64,000 nucleotides of DNA from Trichodelitschia bisporula (GCA_010356995.1 ML996701.1:488963-552962), one strand, 5' to 3'; shown: positions 31,939 through 44,346, counted from the first letter of the stretch. Notes: generated by a model from the sequence alone, not told the origin. Numbers and translations: made by a program.

Positions 31939-34183
31939 GTGCTCATTGCTGATGTCTGCAGAGCAATGCCAGATCTACCGGTGGTGCTCGTCAAGCGATC
32001 GTACCATTCAACCCTATCAACCTATTCGGACAGTGTCAACTCTTCATCCTCGCGAATGTCGACGAAGTCTCAGAAACTCTCCGATTCGACAATGCCTGAA
32101 GAAACGCCCGATCCAGCAGCGAAGTCAATATTCGGGACCCCTCATCTTTCAGCGAGCCAAGGTGGGAGTTGGGCATCTAATACCTGCCTATTGCTAACAT
32201 ATTCGTCGCAATCCTAGACCCACCAACGACGCCCAACGTCTTGCAGAGATCAAGACACTCAACTGCGGTAAAATATTCGCACGGTGTCAATTCTTCATCA
32301 TCGCCAATGTCAGCAGAATCTCGCCTACTCTCGGGTTCGACGACGTCTGAGGGGACACCCGACCGAGCACCGAAGTCAGTATTCGGGACGACACTGGAAT
32401 CCCAAATTCAACTGTATTGTGCTATACTTGGCGAGAACGAGCATGCATCGCCCGTTAAAGTCTCGAACTCGGCCACCATTTTCGATGTGGCGTCGAAGTT
32501 TCTGGCGAGGCTTAAACATCCTATTCCAGCAGTCAAGTTTGAGATATATACGGTGTCAATACATCACAGTCCTGAAGTCTTTAATCACTGAGCCTTCCAA
32601 AGGACGGCACGGGAAAAGATCGAGGCTCTTTCGCCGCGACCTGGCCCTTTGAATCCGCGCACTGCAGCGGAGAAATTTGTGGATCCCGATTCCGTCGTTC
32701 TTATCTTGGTCGCCGGAAGTAAGTTAGCCGGGTGCGGCACCTCACGTCCGTTTCCAGCGCTAATCACTAAATCAGAAGAATGACGAAACGAGATCCTGGC
32801 CAGTGGTAAGTTCTTCAATTATCTGGCGTAAAATGTTGACTTTGATAGGCTTCAAACTCCCACCCGAATATCGTTTGCGAACCTTCGTCAGTGGAAGTGG
32901 TGAGCACTGGGAATATCAGCCGCATCCGAATTTGTACCAGCAGTTGAATCGCGAAGCGTTTAAGCATTTCCGGGCCTACAGAAAAGGCCGCATTGATAAG
33001 ACTTCCATCCCGACATACTTCTTCCGAGGCGCCGCCCGGGCGGGCAAGTCCAGAAACGCCCAGGAACTGCATGCGTCCATCAGGAATGCTGTCGCATTGT
33101 CGCCGAACAACCCAGACTTCCCGGAGCTGATAAAACGAATGCAGAACGCGTTCGTGATCAATGTCAGCCTTATTCCACCCCACGACGCGGGTCTCTTGCC
33201 CCACGACGGTCTTCATGAGAGCAATTAGGGACGTGATGCTGGCTGCAATACTAGGGGAACAGCTGGCCGCCCAGATCAGATCCGAGCCCACTCCATCTCC
33301 CTGGGAAGTTCTGGAACTCCTAGCTAAAGGTCGCGGAATTGATCCTTACGACGAGATGACAGTCATTCTTTGTTTGGATGGAGATTTCAGTATCGGCCAT
33401 GGATTTGACAAGTTCTCGGATGCTACACTCCATGAGCTGATCACAGAACTTGGGAACATATCGCTCCAATATCGATCTCCATCCGAGGTACCTGGAAGAA
33501 GCAAGGACGGGGTGTTCGTCCTGGCGTGTATGACGGCTATCACGACGCCAAACGGCGCCATCCCTGGCCAAGATCAAAAGCGAGTTTTCCATCCCATCGC
33601 CCGTCTGGGCTCTCCCGTGTGGGCAGATTCCAAAGTGTCAGTTCTGGACCTGGCCAATCCCACCGTTCTGTGGTGGCAGGAGGACATGCGCGGGCATGCC
33701 GCGGCTTTGGAGTTTCTTGCCGATGGGATCGTCAAGCTAGAAGCACACGGTCAAAGGCACCTGAACAACGAGACGCTGGGTGGCGTAGTCCTCTTGGGGC
33801 CGATGGACAAGTACTGGAAGCTCTGCGACAAAATCCTGCAACGTTTTCATTTTCCTCCGTCACCGATCCTAACCGCCATCAAATTCAACCAGCCCATCAA
33901 TCCGACTGCCCCAGTTCAGTATTCACTTTTTCACGGCATGACGTGGGAGCTGATGACCCTATATGGAATGATGCGGATTGAAGAACGCGTTACTGACGGC
34001 CATCGAGCGTTTTACCTTGATGCACCCCTTATCTTGACTTGGTTTCTGGACCGACCGCCTGAAATCTCACGCTGGGTCATTGGACGATTAAGGTATACTC
34101 TTTTTGCACCGGGACTCATGACATTTCACATTGGCCGTCAGATAGCGGCGCTTACATGGTATACCGATCATTGGACGGGCTAG
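31939..34183 (+). CDS. Crinkler (CRN)-like protein gene: ubiquitin-like header, P-loop NTPase, C-terminal domain
   Basis: Parts in order on the plus strand: a serine/threonine-rich stretch with an internal duplication (about 31990-32393), a CRN-type ubiquitin-like header (about 32399-32560, around IQLYCAILGENEHASPVKVS), a P-loop NTPase with GAARAGKS (33028-33051) and a later hhhhD strand (VILCLDGDF, about 33360-33390), and a long C-terminal part that stays open to 34183. That order matches the CRN architecture described for oomycetes, chytrids and some basidiomycetes, where proteins may act on rivals or hosts or in self defence. The parts lie in more than one reading frame. Short introns may explain some changes of frame, and the copy may be whole or carry one or a few breaks; I have not resolved this and give no joined product. 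The C-terminal domain is not recognised. Confidence 0.6.
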
Positions 34184-34444
34184 AGTCGGCAAGAGGAGGA
34201 ATGCGGAGAGTATCGTGGGGAGACAGATGGCACACTGATGGATTACATCAAAGTTGAGATTCTCCGCCATGTGCGTGAATAAGTACTCTTTTCAATTGAG
34301 ATACCAATGCTGCACTGCTAATTTTCAAATTCCATATGCACCGAACGCCTTCTATAATATGCGTCTATTGTCCCCAACAGCGTGTCGCTCGTTCATAACC
34401 TCTAAGCCAAAGCCTCCACTTCTTCAATCAGCCCCCGCCCGCCC

Positions 34445-35941
34445 TCACTCAACCTTGACAACCAACCTCCTCCCACTAACCTCTCCCCTCCTCATCCGAT
34501 CCAAAGCCCCATTAACCCCTCCAAGCCCCTCATGCACAACCTCCGCCTCCGGCGGCGTAACCAACCCCCCCCTCAACAATCCCTCCAGCCAAACCATCAA
34601 CCCCTCCCCCACCTCTCGACACTCATGATGCACCTTAATCGGCACGACATGCTGTCTCACGCCCCCCTCCTCCTTCATGGGCAGCCCCGCGAGACCCACC
34701 AAATGCCCCCCCTCCCCCAGACACTTTCCCAACCATCCTGCTGTCTCCTTCCCGGCAGTATCAACCCCGAACCGCAATTCCTCACCCGTGACACGGCGTA
34801 TAATTGCCACTGCCCGCGCGGGGTCGTGGCTATCGACTAGTAAATCAGCGTGTTTGGTCCAGGAGAGAGCCGCGCCATGCTTCCCCACGTCTACGACTTT
34901 GATCACGCGTAGACCGAGCAGACGGGCTAGTTGGGCGAGCATTTTTGCGCTTGCGGATGAGCCGCCCCAGATTGCGAGCCAGTCCCCTTTCTTCGGCCGC
35001 TCCGCATCTGTCCTGCCGCTCAAACACTCCGCCCGCACGTCCGCCGGAATGACCTCCGGATCCAAGGCCCTGAGCACGGTGGGCAGATTCGGTCCCGGTG
35101 CCCCTTTTGCTCCCGTCCCGCTAAAGTCGCACCCGAGACATACGCCCAGTGCGAGAGCGGCCGCGACGAATGCCACGCCCAACCCGGCGGTTGCGGGGCT
35201 AGGCGAGGACGGGAGCCGCGCAACGTTGAACGAGGACGCGATGGCGTAGTGCTGATACGCCGCCTTTCTTGGGTCGCGGTAGTCCGTTGAGGCAGTGAGG
35301 ACCACATCCCCCACTTTAACCCGCGAATCAGAGGTCGGCGCCCGCACGACGGTCCCGACAATATCCCGCCCGGCGAGGTATGGGAGGGAGGGGATGCCGA
35401 AGTTGAAGTCCCTTCCAGGGTTAGTTTTGAAGGATTTGATCGAGAAGGAAACCTACGGCGCTTTCCAGTCTATCGGGTTGAGTCCGATGTATTCCACCCG
35501 TACGAGGAGCTCGTTGTCGTCTTTGATCTTGGGCACCGCAAAACCGTCCTCGAGCACGTATCGCGATTTTGGTGCGTGGAGGAGGAGGGCTTTTTGTCGT
35601 TCTGGAATATGGTGTTTGGTGCTGGCTGTGGCTGTGGTTCCGTTCGTGGCTTCCGCCCCGGCTGGTGCGGGACTCGGCCCGGGCCGCGGTTTCACGTCCT
35701 CAGCTCGCGGCTCGCTGCGCTCGGATTCTGACTCCAGTGTCCGGCGGCGTTTGGCGCCCTGTTCTGCGGCAGGACTGATGGCACGATAGGCTCGTTTTGG
35801 TGTCGGCGGCCAGAGGGAGGGGGAGGAGTGCGGAGCGGCGGGGGCGCTGAGAAGATGCATTTTTGGGGCTGTGGGGGTCGGCCGCGGAGAAGGAGAGACT
35901 CGGGAGAGGAGGGAGGAGGGGGCTAGAGATGGAGAGTTCAT
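34445..35941 (-). CDS. Zinc-type (MDR superfamily) dehydrogenase/enoyl-reductase-like protein with disordered N-terminus
   Basis: Two exons, 35941..35457 and 35411..34445, give 483 residues. The 45 bp intron has a GTAGGT donor and a CTAAC branch and falls within WKAP|DFNFG. The MDR catalytic-domain start is clear (QKALLLHAPKSRYVLEDG, VRVEYIGLNPIDWKAPDF, LAGRDIVGTVV), and the cofactor domain follows (WLAIWGGSSASAKMLAQLA, a variant of the NAD(P)-binding loop, then VKVVDVGKHGAALSW-type sequence). The structural zinc cysteines of alcohol dehydrogenases are absent, as in the quinone- or enoyl-reductase branches (ToxD-like). The first 110 residues are an extra low-complexity extension with a basic RRR cluster (GAKRRRTLE), unusual for the family; an internal ATG at residue 28 might be used instead. 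Substrate unknown. Confidence 0.85.
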
Positions 35942-37253
35942 GATGCCGTTGATGAATGGGATGGATGGGAGAATGGCCTTTCTGGGACATAAGACGTTGG
36001 GTGAGGGAGCACGGTTTTTGGTGCTCTTAGCTTAGGGTCGGGTTTAGGCTGAGCGCTGCGCACGCAATGCTCTAGCCTCGCCGCGCTTGCGCTATGGCGA
36101 CTGCTGGATAGTGAGTGCATAGGCAGACATGAGCCCCACCGAGCGTAAGTCTCGCTCGCTGATGACGGAAAGCAGCGCGGCGTGCCAATGCGGAAGGACT
36201 CGAGCCCAATTGACATATCACCATTTCGCCGCTTTGATGGCAAGGGAACCCCGCTAGTGGCGAGCAGCGGGAGTGTGGGGACATGCAGTGTGGGCATGGT
36301 GGTGGACGAAATGGAGTGTTGTTGGATGTCACGTGTCGTGAGGTGTCGTGCGCGAGGCTCTGGATGGCATCATTTGCGCTTATGGGTTAGCTGCGCCGGA
36401 TGTGGGGATCGGGTGCAGCGTGGGGACTGCGGGGTTGCGTTGTATAAAAATGAAGCTTGGAGTAGATGCATCCCCGGGTCCGCGTTGAGCAAAGAGTTTG
36501 TGAAATCGTGGTCGGCAAGGCTGATGGGTTTGGATCGGGACGATGCTGTGAAGACGTAAGAGGTTAGCCTTCGATGATTGACTACCGCAACTTGGCAACG
36601 CCCCGCGATTTTCTCTCACCGGGAGTTTTGAAGCAAGATGTCGATGTCGCCATCGCACGGGATTGGAATACCTCTGACGGATGGAAGATACCGAGACCGG
36701 AACGGAAAACGTCATCAGCCGGTTATCAGCAGAGGTCCATTATCCACACCAATAGCGGGCAGCAAAACAGTCTGCTTGCTGTAGGCTATTACTGTCTGAG
36801 AGCGGATGAGTTTGTGGGCGTGGTAATGGAAGCACAGGCTTAACACTTGCAATGGCTACGGCGTGAAGTGGAAAGGTTGAAAAAAGGTTGAAAAAGGATG
36901 AAAAAGAGAAGAGAGTCAATAGACGTTCGAAGCTACATACACGATGTGGCAAATGTCCTCCCATGCTCCTTCCTCCCTTCATGTGAACCGTACAAAGTTC
37001 CTTCCCAAGAGTAATATGCTCCTTCCTGCCTAGCAATACGCCTCCCTCATGTCTACATAACGCCGTCGGACATATTCACACCCGCTTCATGGACAGTTGA
37101 TGCGCCAGTGTACGCCCCAACTTTAAGGACGATAGCATGAAAGGTCATTAGTTCTAGTCATTTTGCTATTCAAACAGTGTCCGTTTTACTGCAAACCAGC
37201 GGTAACTCCAATTGAGAAATGAAATGCGCCAATAGACAACCATGATCCAATTT
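35942..37253. other. Intergenic, about 1.3 kb
   Basis: Between the start of the MDR gene and the stop of the monooxygenase, both on the minus strand. Holds the MDR promoter. Frames are short and without motifs; an AT-rich run with repeated GGTTGAAAAA is at 36876-36905. Confidence 0.5.
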
Positions 37254-38859
37254 TCAATTTACCTTGACGCTCTTACGCCCATTACGAGTAGAAACCTCCT
37301 CATCCAGAGGCCGCTTAAGCCCATTCCCATTCGCCGGCTTCTCTTCCGCAACCTCGAACTCGGCCTCAGAAGGAACAGGCGCATCTTCCGCAGGCACACC
37401 AGCCCTCCAGTGATACCTCGCCGCAGGATGGTCGGGCGACGGTACCTTCTGGCCAGCCTCGCCCCTGATGTTCTCGCGATACGTTCCACCGGGTATAGCG
37501 TACTCTTCCTGGAAAAGACCGCGACTACGCAATTCCGGCAGCAGTAGTTCGATCACGTCCTCGAAAGTGCCGGGTTTGATAGCGTATGCGATGTTGAAGC
37601 CATCCACATCGGCTTCGCGGACCCACCGCTCCAACTCGTCGGCCACCTGCTCGGGCGTACCGATTGTCGTTGCGCCGAGGCCGCCGATGGTGATATGCTT
37701 GGCGACGGTGTGTTTAGTCCACTTCTTGACGGTGGGCGATGCCTTCGACCAGCCTTCCACGGCGGATCTGACTAGATGTTAGAGACACCGCCTGAACCGC
37801 ACAGACGTTGAGATGAGCGGCATACCTGATTGCATTGCTCTCCACATGCCGGAGCTCCTGATCATCCGCATAATGAGCGAGATCGATGCCGGTCCAACCG
37901 CCAAAAAGCGCCAATGCCCCATCGATATCACCGTACTGCTCGAGGTCTTCAAACTTCTTTTGAGCCTCCTCCTCCGTACGTCCAAGGATGGGGCAGATGA
38001 GCGCAATGAATTTGATGCTCGCGGGGTCCCGCCCATTGGCCTTGGCCTGCGCTCGGATTTCTGAGATATTCTTCGCGACCACACTTGGGCTGTGCCCTGC
38101 AACAAAAACCGCCTCGGCATGTTGCGACGAAAATTTCTTGCCTGCCTTTGATGTGCCCGCCTGCAGTAACACCGGTGTGCGCTGAGGCGACGGCTGGCAG
38201 ATGTGTGGGCCAGGGACGGAGTAGAATTTGCCAACATGATTGATCTCGCGCACGAGAGTGGGATCCGTGTAGATGCCCGTTTTGCGATTAAGCTGAACGG
38301 CGTCGTCGCGCCACGAAGACTGCCACAATTTGTACATGACGCGGATGTACTCCTCGGCAAGTGCGTAACGATCGTCGTGCTTCGGTTGGTCCTTGCCCAC
38401 CAGATTGCGCGCGGCTGAGTCCAGGTAGCCCGTTACGATGTTCCAGCCCACTCGACCCTTGGTAAGGTGGTCGGCGGTCGACAGACGCCGCGCCAGGTGG
38501 TAGGGCTGCTCGTAAGTGGTTGCGATGGTGACGCCAAAACCTAGGCTCTTCGTCGCGGCAGCCATTGCGGGAACCATGGAGAGAGGCTCGTTTACGGGCC
38601 ATTGTGCACCGGATTTGATGGCAGGCGCAAGATTGCGCGGACCTTGATAGATATCGTAGCCACCGAGTACGTCGGCAATGAAGAGGCCGTGGAATTTGGC
38701 ATCTTCGAGGAGCTTCGCGAGCCTGATCCAATGGTCTATGTCATTGAAGTCGGTGGATTGATCCTTGGGGTGCTTCCAGAGACCAGGGGACTGATGTCCG
38801 GAGCACGGCTCGACAAAGGCGTGAAGGATGAGCTTCTTCTTTGGGGTTGAGGTCGTCAT
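37254..38859 (-). CDS. FMN-dependent monooxygenase of the NtaA/SnaA/DszA family (luciferase-like)
   Basis: Two exons, 38859..37826 and 37767..37254, give 515 residues. The 58 bp intron has a GTATGC donor and a CTAAC branch within SNAIR|SAVEG. The core is typical of two-component flavin monooxygenases of this family: KKLILHAFVEPCSGHQSPGLW, WIRLAKLLEDAKFHGLFIAD, the FMN-proximal EPLSMVPAMAAATKSLGFG and TYEQPYHLARRLSTADHLT, GRVGWNIVTGYLDSAARNLG-like, and PSPQRTPVLLQAGTSKAGKKF. Relatives oxidise nitrilotriacetate, dibenzothiophene sulfone, pristinamycin IIB or long-chain alkyl substrates and need reduced FMN from a separate reductase; none is seen nearby. The last 60 residues are an extra polar tail with basic clusters. 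Transcribed divergently from the DUR3-like transporter 1.9 kb away, which could hint at a nitrogen-scavenging role. Confidence 0.9.
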
Positions 38860-40802
38860 GTTGGCGAAGATGAGTGAGTGAAAAGACTTGAGATGGAAGA
38901 GAGAATTGAAAGTAAAGCTCGCAGCTTGGAGCTCAGGTTATGGCTAGGCGCGCATTTCGGCTATGGGACGCGTCGAATGGCCAGCCGGCACAAGGTCTTG
39001 CCTTACCTCGATGGTGTGCTCGCGGCGATGACGCGCCCAGCTCGAGCTGGTGGCTAGTTAGCTAAGAGCGCGCAGATCCGTGACTTCGAAGACGGTCTGC
39101 AATTGCGTGATCACATTGGACGAGCGCCTTGCGGGGTCCCATGAAGCTGGAGGTGGGGTGCGGTGTGCGCCATTCCAAGTGGTGCCATGGAATGGCTGCA
39201 TATGCTTCGGCCTCGGGTTGCTAACGCTCGCCTTGACAGCCATTTCGCTGCCGAGTGCCGGTTGCTAAGCCAGGAGGGTGCCGGCAGGTACCGGGAATAG
39301 GAAAAGAGCCCAATGCCACACGTCTGCCTTGCATGGTAAGCGTTGAGCACATCATCGATCGCGTCAATTGCGAGAGGTGAACTGCGGATTTCTGGACGCG
39401 CAAAGCTGGAGATCAGCAAAACGATGGATTGAGCTGGCGGCTCTTCGGTGCAATGAGATGTTTGAATTGAGCCCTCCACTTGTGCGATACATACACGGTA
39501 GGACACTATCGCTATCAAGTGAAAGAGGTCGTTGGTGGTTCAAAAGGTCCCAGTGAAGAGCTAACATAAAATATGTTTGCTTGACTGGCCGCCTTGATCT
39601 GCAGCCGATAGGGGCAACGATATCTTTGCTCGTAGATTTTGTGCTGGAAAATCCTTCTTGCGGCCGGCAAGAGCTTCCCACCTCCGATGACCGGCGCTCT
39701 CCCTAGCTCCTCCGCAACCTGCAACCTCCACATTGCATCTCACCCGCCTCCACGCATCCTAGGTCCCCACAATGTCCCCACCATCATCCATGCTATATGC
39801 CAGAGGCCGGGCGTGCAGCATGCTGCTGCTCTCGATTTCACCATCGCCCTGGTGGGTCACACCTTGATCTACCGTAGTATGCGTCGTGAATTTGCTCATG
39901 CGAAGTAGCCACTCCCGAAGTATGGCCTTTGAAAGGCAGTCGGCAGCAGCGTCTGTCTCAACTGCACACCGTTATCAATGGCCACCGAAGACGGTTTGAC
40001 GTGGAAAGTGGCGAGCATGTGCGCTCTGCATGTCCGATACGAGTATCTCCATCCGCCAATAAACCACAGAGCTCTCTGCATCTGTGCCTTCATCCGCAGT
40101 ACTCGCGTGGCGTCCTTGCTATGCTTTGAGATACCCTGCTCAGGTATCATCGTCTGTCCCGGCCATATGGCCGCAGGCTGAATGTAGGCGAGGCGGCAAG
40201 GACGAACAATGTCTGGATTCCTTCGCCAATTGCTGAGCCCTAACCCACAGCCCGTAAGCCTGGACGCTGGAAACGCTAACTCAGCAACTTTGGTGTAGCC
40301 AGCGCTTTTGCCGTGGACTCAAGCCTTTTCCTCCGCGAGCGAGCACGCCATATATAGACCTTTTGATGCCATGAGATTTTCAACGGTCGTACCGCAGACC
40401 CGCAGCGTCCATCAGTTGATTTTCATCCGAGCTCTCAGCCTAGAACTATCAGCAACCCATGCTGCTCTGCACCTAATGGCCAGTCTGGAATTTCCTGGCG
40501 TCAGTTACTCGCGTGTCCGACTGGTCCCCACCGTGCCACCGCGCACACGCATGGAAGAGGCTTCTCAGCTTCGAACGGCATTGACAGCCCGATGGCGCCC
40601 CTTCGTTTGGGCATACGGTAATTGGCCATCCTGAACTTTCCGGATGGCGTTAAGCTGGAAGCCATGGCCCTGGAGGTGCCACCAGTCTGGATTATTTCCG
40701 CAGCCTTGGGGAACAAATGTGGCTTTTTTGGGTTTGGATATCTACCTCGAGCGCGTCTCGCTTTTGAAGACAGTCCTAAATCTCTAGAGACCAATTTGCA
40801 CC
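38860..40802. other. Divergent intergenic region monooxygenase/DUR3, 1.9 kb
   Basis: Promoters of both genes must lie here. A TATATATA-like run is at about 40350. I looked for GATA-factor sites near DUR3 and saw only an isolated TTATC at about 39969, so nitrogen control is not shown by the sequence. No gene or repeat found. Confidence 0.5.
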
Positions 40803-43240
40803 ATGTCTTTGCATGCTCGTGATGACTTCGTGGCGGTTAAGCCGCCGCTCCACCAATCCGTGGGATATGTTATCGTAGTGGTTGTTGGTCTGATAGTCGC
40901 GGCTCTTATGATATATGCTACGAGAGTGTTGAAAAAGACAGTTGGCGAAGACAATGAGAAAACAGAAATGTAAGCACCCCCCATCGGGTTATGTGATGCT
41001 GCTCACTCTTTCAGGTTCATGACTGCAAACCGCAGTGTGAGGACGGGCTTGACTGCATCCGCCGTGGTGTCGGTACGTCAACGATTGATCTCCATTGAGC
41101 ATTGCTGATTTCATTAGTCGTGGCTCTGGAGTACGGCTATGCTTGGTTCCTCGTTGGTTGGCTACACCGGGGGTTTGGCCGGCCCTTTCTGGTTCGCAGC
41201 AGGCTGCAGTCCCATGATTGTGTTCTTCGCGTTACTTGGGATCTCAGCAAAGCGGAAGATTCCCGAGGCTCACACGCTTCTTGAAATTGTGCGTATCAGA
41301 TATGGTAGGTTGAACCACGATCAGCAAGTGCTTTTGCTAACCGGCCAGGAACCACGGCCCATATCGTTTACATGGTTCTGTGTTTAATCAACAACATCGT
41401 TGCCTGCGCCAACATGCTTTTGGGCGCGTCTGCGGCAATCACTGCCCTGACAGGCATGCATATCATCGCGGCCACATTCCTGCTACCCTTGGGAGTCGCA
41501 ATTTACACCTTCGTCGGCGGTATCAAGGCTACTTTCTTAACTGGTAGTCAATCCCGACCGGAGCCTGTATGATAGAGCGCTAATATTTCAAGATTACTTC
41601 CACACCTTCATCATCCTAATCATTCTTTGCTATTTCTCAGTCAAGGTCTGGACCCTCGAGGAAGTCGGCTCCGTCGGACACCTCTACGACCTCATCAAGG
41701 CGGCATCGGCGCGCAACCCAATCAGCGGAAACCATGAAGGATCGTACCTCACCATGACGTCGAAGAACAGCATCATGTTCGGCATTCTCCACATATGCGC
41801 TAACTGTAAGTTTCCATGCATGAGCAATTTTCACCCTTGGTGGCCGCTGATCACGTGTAGTCGGCCTCGTCGTTATGGATACCTCATTCTTCATCAAAGC
41901 CTTTTCTGCGTCGCCCAAGGCTGTCGTGCCCGGTTACATCATCGGCGGCATTTCCTATTTTGCGATCCCGTGGGCCATCGGAACCCTCGCCAGTGCCACC
42001 GTCCTTGGTCTTGAAGACAATCCTATATTCCCGACATATCCCCGGGTACGTCTTTTTGCATCCCGGCTTTTCCTCGCTAACAATGGCAGCGCATGTCGAG
42101 TACGGAAATCAGCGGAGGTCTTGTACTGCCGTACTTTGCCATTACAATTGCAGGCAAGGGAGGCGCCGTGGCGATGGTCATCGCCACCTTCATGGCTGTC
42201 ACGTCGACACTCTCCGCACAAGTCATCGCCGTGTCATCCATTTTGAGCTTTGATGTTTACAGGGCGTACTTCAACCGCCATGCCACCGACATGGAGGTCA
42301 TCCGCTGGAGCCACTACGGTGTCGTGGGCTTCGCGTTGTTTGCCGCAGCGTTTAGCACCGCGCTGCACTACGGAGGTGTCGATCTGGGCTGGACCCTCTA
42401 CATGCTGGGTACGTATTCCCATAGTTCTCCCGCTTCCGCCACCAGAGCTGACCCTTCAGGCGTCCTAACGTGCCCCGGCATCTTCCCCACCACCTTCCTA
42501 ATCATGTGGCGCGGCCAAAGCCGCGCCGCAGCCATCGTTTCCCCCGTTCTCGGCATGGCGACCGGTATCGCAGTGTGGCTGGGCAGTGCCTACGCGCTCC
42601 ACGGCGAGGTCTCCGTCGCCTCCACGGGCGGCATAGCGCCCTGCGTGTACGGCACCGTCGCCTCCGCCTTCTCACCCATCCTCTACTCCGTGGTCATCTC
42701 CTTCGTCGGGGGTTTGCAGAACTACGACTGGGCGGACTTCCGCAAGGAGAAACTCGCCTTCGAAGTCGACGCCACGCTGGTGTCAGAGGAAGAACTCGCA
42801 GTCGAGCACAACGACCCCGAGAAAATAAAGCAGCTGAAGCGGTGGGGGCGGATCGCGACGTACTGGACCATCGCCACGTTCTTGGGGCACTGGGTCATTT
42901 GGCCGTTGCCGATGTATGCGGCGAAGTATATCTTTGGCAAAGTGGTAAGCATCTTCGCGTTTTACCTTCTTGGCTCGGCTAACGGGGGCAGTTTTTCTCG
43001 GCCTGGCTTATTATCGCAATTATCTGGCTCTGGGGCACGTTGTTCGTCGTCGGCTTCTTCCCGCTTATTGATGGGCGCGCGCAGATTATTGCGGTTGTGA
43101 GGGGGATGCTTGGCAAGAAGCCCGTGGTTGAGGCGCCGACTACAAGGTCGAGCGGTGCCAGCTCGACCGAAGCTGATGGGATCAAGACCTCAGGGCACAG
43201 TGTCTCTGAGGTTAATGTAGTGTCAAAGCTGGAGGCGTAG
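40803..43240 (+). CDS. DUR3: Urea/polyamine active transporter (SSS family), nine exons
   Basis: Nine exons: 40803..40969, 41015..41072, 41118..41304, 41349..41543, 41593..41805, 41861..42045, 42090..42408, 42460..42944 and 42992..43240, giving 685 residues. All eight introns are 44-55 bp and keep phase. Family segments in order: a first helix, TANRSVRTGLTASAVVSSWLW (the classic DUR3 start of the transport core), GYTGGLAGPFWFAAGC, KIPEAHTLLEIVRIRYG, a long multi-helix core with TYTFVGG-like (IYTFVGGIKATFLTDY), GLVVMDTSFFIKAFSASP, and AVTSTLSAQVIAVSSI. The protein is a proton- or sodium-coupled plasma-membrane importer of urea and, in yeast, also of spermidine. About fifteen helices are expected. 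The C-terminal 60 residues are cytosolic and serine-rich. Expression under nitrogen limitation is known for the family, not shown here. Confidence 0.94.
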
Positions 43241-44346
43241 AGAGGTGTGAAGCGTGGGATCTGGGCTTCAAAAGTGCGAAGAGTGTGACTAGACTAATTT
43301 CTTTTTGGTTTGACAGCTGCATACCCGTTTTTTTCTCTAAACGGACTGTTTGCGCTCTGGATTGCTATGTAGCAAACTGGATGATGGAATGCGAGACATT
43401 CAGCAATCTCTGTTCATGTCTCATCCCGCCAGCCTTGCCGGCGTTGCTCAAGCCTGTTGACCAATCACCACATGGCTTGGCAGACAGGAACCCCGCGTAA
43501 GACAGCAAACCACAAAGCTCGTGCATCATCGCTTTGTACTCCAGCGGCAAGAGGCAGTATCAACAAACCGTTCATACCACCAACCCTCCAATCCATTACC
43601 CGGCATCGACGTCGTCTCAATAGTTTCCACATCTGGCACTAGCGCGCGGCTCGGGCAGCATACGCTTGGCATCCAATTCCCCATTAGACATAGCGCGTAT
43701 CCCCCCACCATCGCAGAACTGGCCGCTGATCTGAAAAGACAACTAGGACGCCGAGCAAGCAGCTCGGTCCGCTTCGCAAAATCTATCGAGATTCAAGCAA
43801 TTTGGGATGGGATTTCCTTTGAGGTGTGCGCAACGTACGACGAGCGTGGGGGTGTGGAAACGGCAGAGATACGGCGACACCGGATATCCGTTCGAGGAAC
43901 GGCGTAGACGCCACTGCATCACGATCTCCGCTTCCATGAGGCGCGTTATGCGACAGGACGGAAAGGCCAAGTGGGTTGAGAATTGGGTAGCTGCAGAAAC
44001 TGGGGCCGGGCTCTCCATTTGGCGTAAAATGTTAAGGCTAAAATGCACAACTCATGTCGCTTAGCACGCTCGGTAGACGTCCCGACGTTCCCCGTCAACG
44101 CTTCGTGGAGCTGGGTTTGGAAGAGTCAACCGAACGGATAAGTGTCTTCTTGCAATGAACAGTGAGAATCACGACCAGTGGTACAATATCAAACGTCAGG
44201 ATGGGAATGCATGCATCGCTATCCTATTTTTAACTCCAGATGATGGTACTGTCACGTACCCCGTGGGATATATACCCTCATAAACATTCCCAGCGCCGGA
44301 GCTCTAACCCGAGAGCCGTTTCCTCAGCCGAGTCTAATGGAAGGTT
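43241..44346. other. Convergent intergenic region, 1.1 kb
   Basis: Between the stops of DUR3 (plus) and the PQ-loop gene (minus). One frame, 43521..43907 plus, reads like a possible protein fragment (ELAADLKRQLGRRASSSVRF) but has no family match that I know; it is not called as a gene. Confidence 0.4.

Noticed and set aside
43521-43907. Plus-strand frame of 128 codons downstream of DUR3
   Set aside because: Plausible composition but no recognised motif, no start context support and no spliced extension; not called as a gene.
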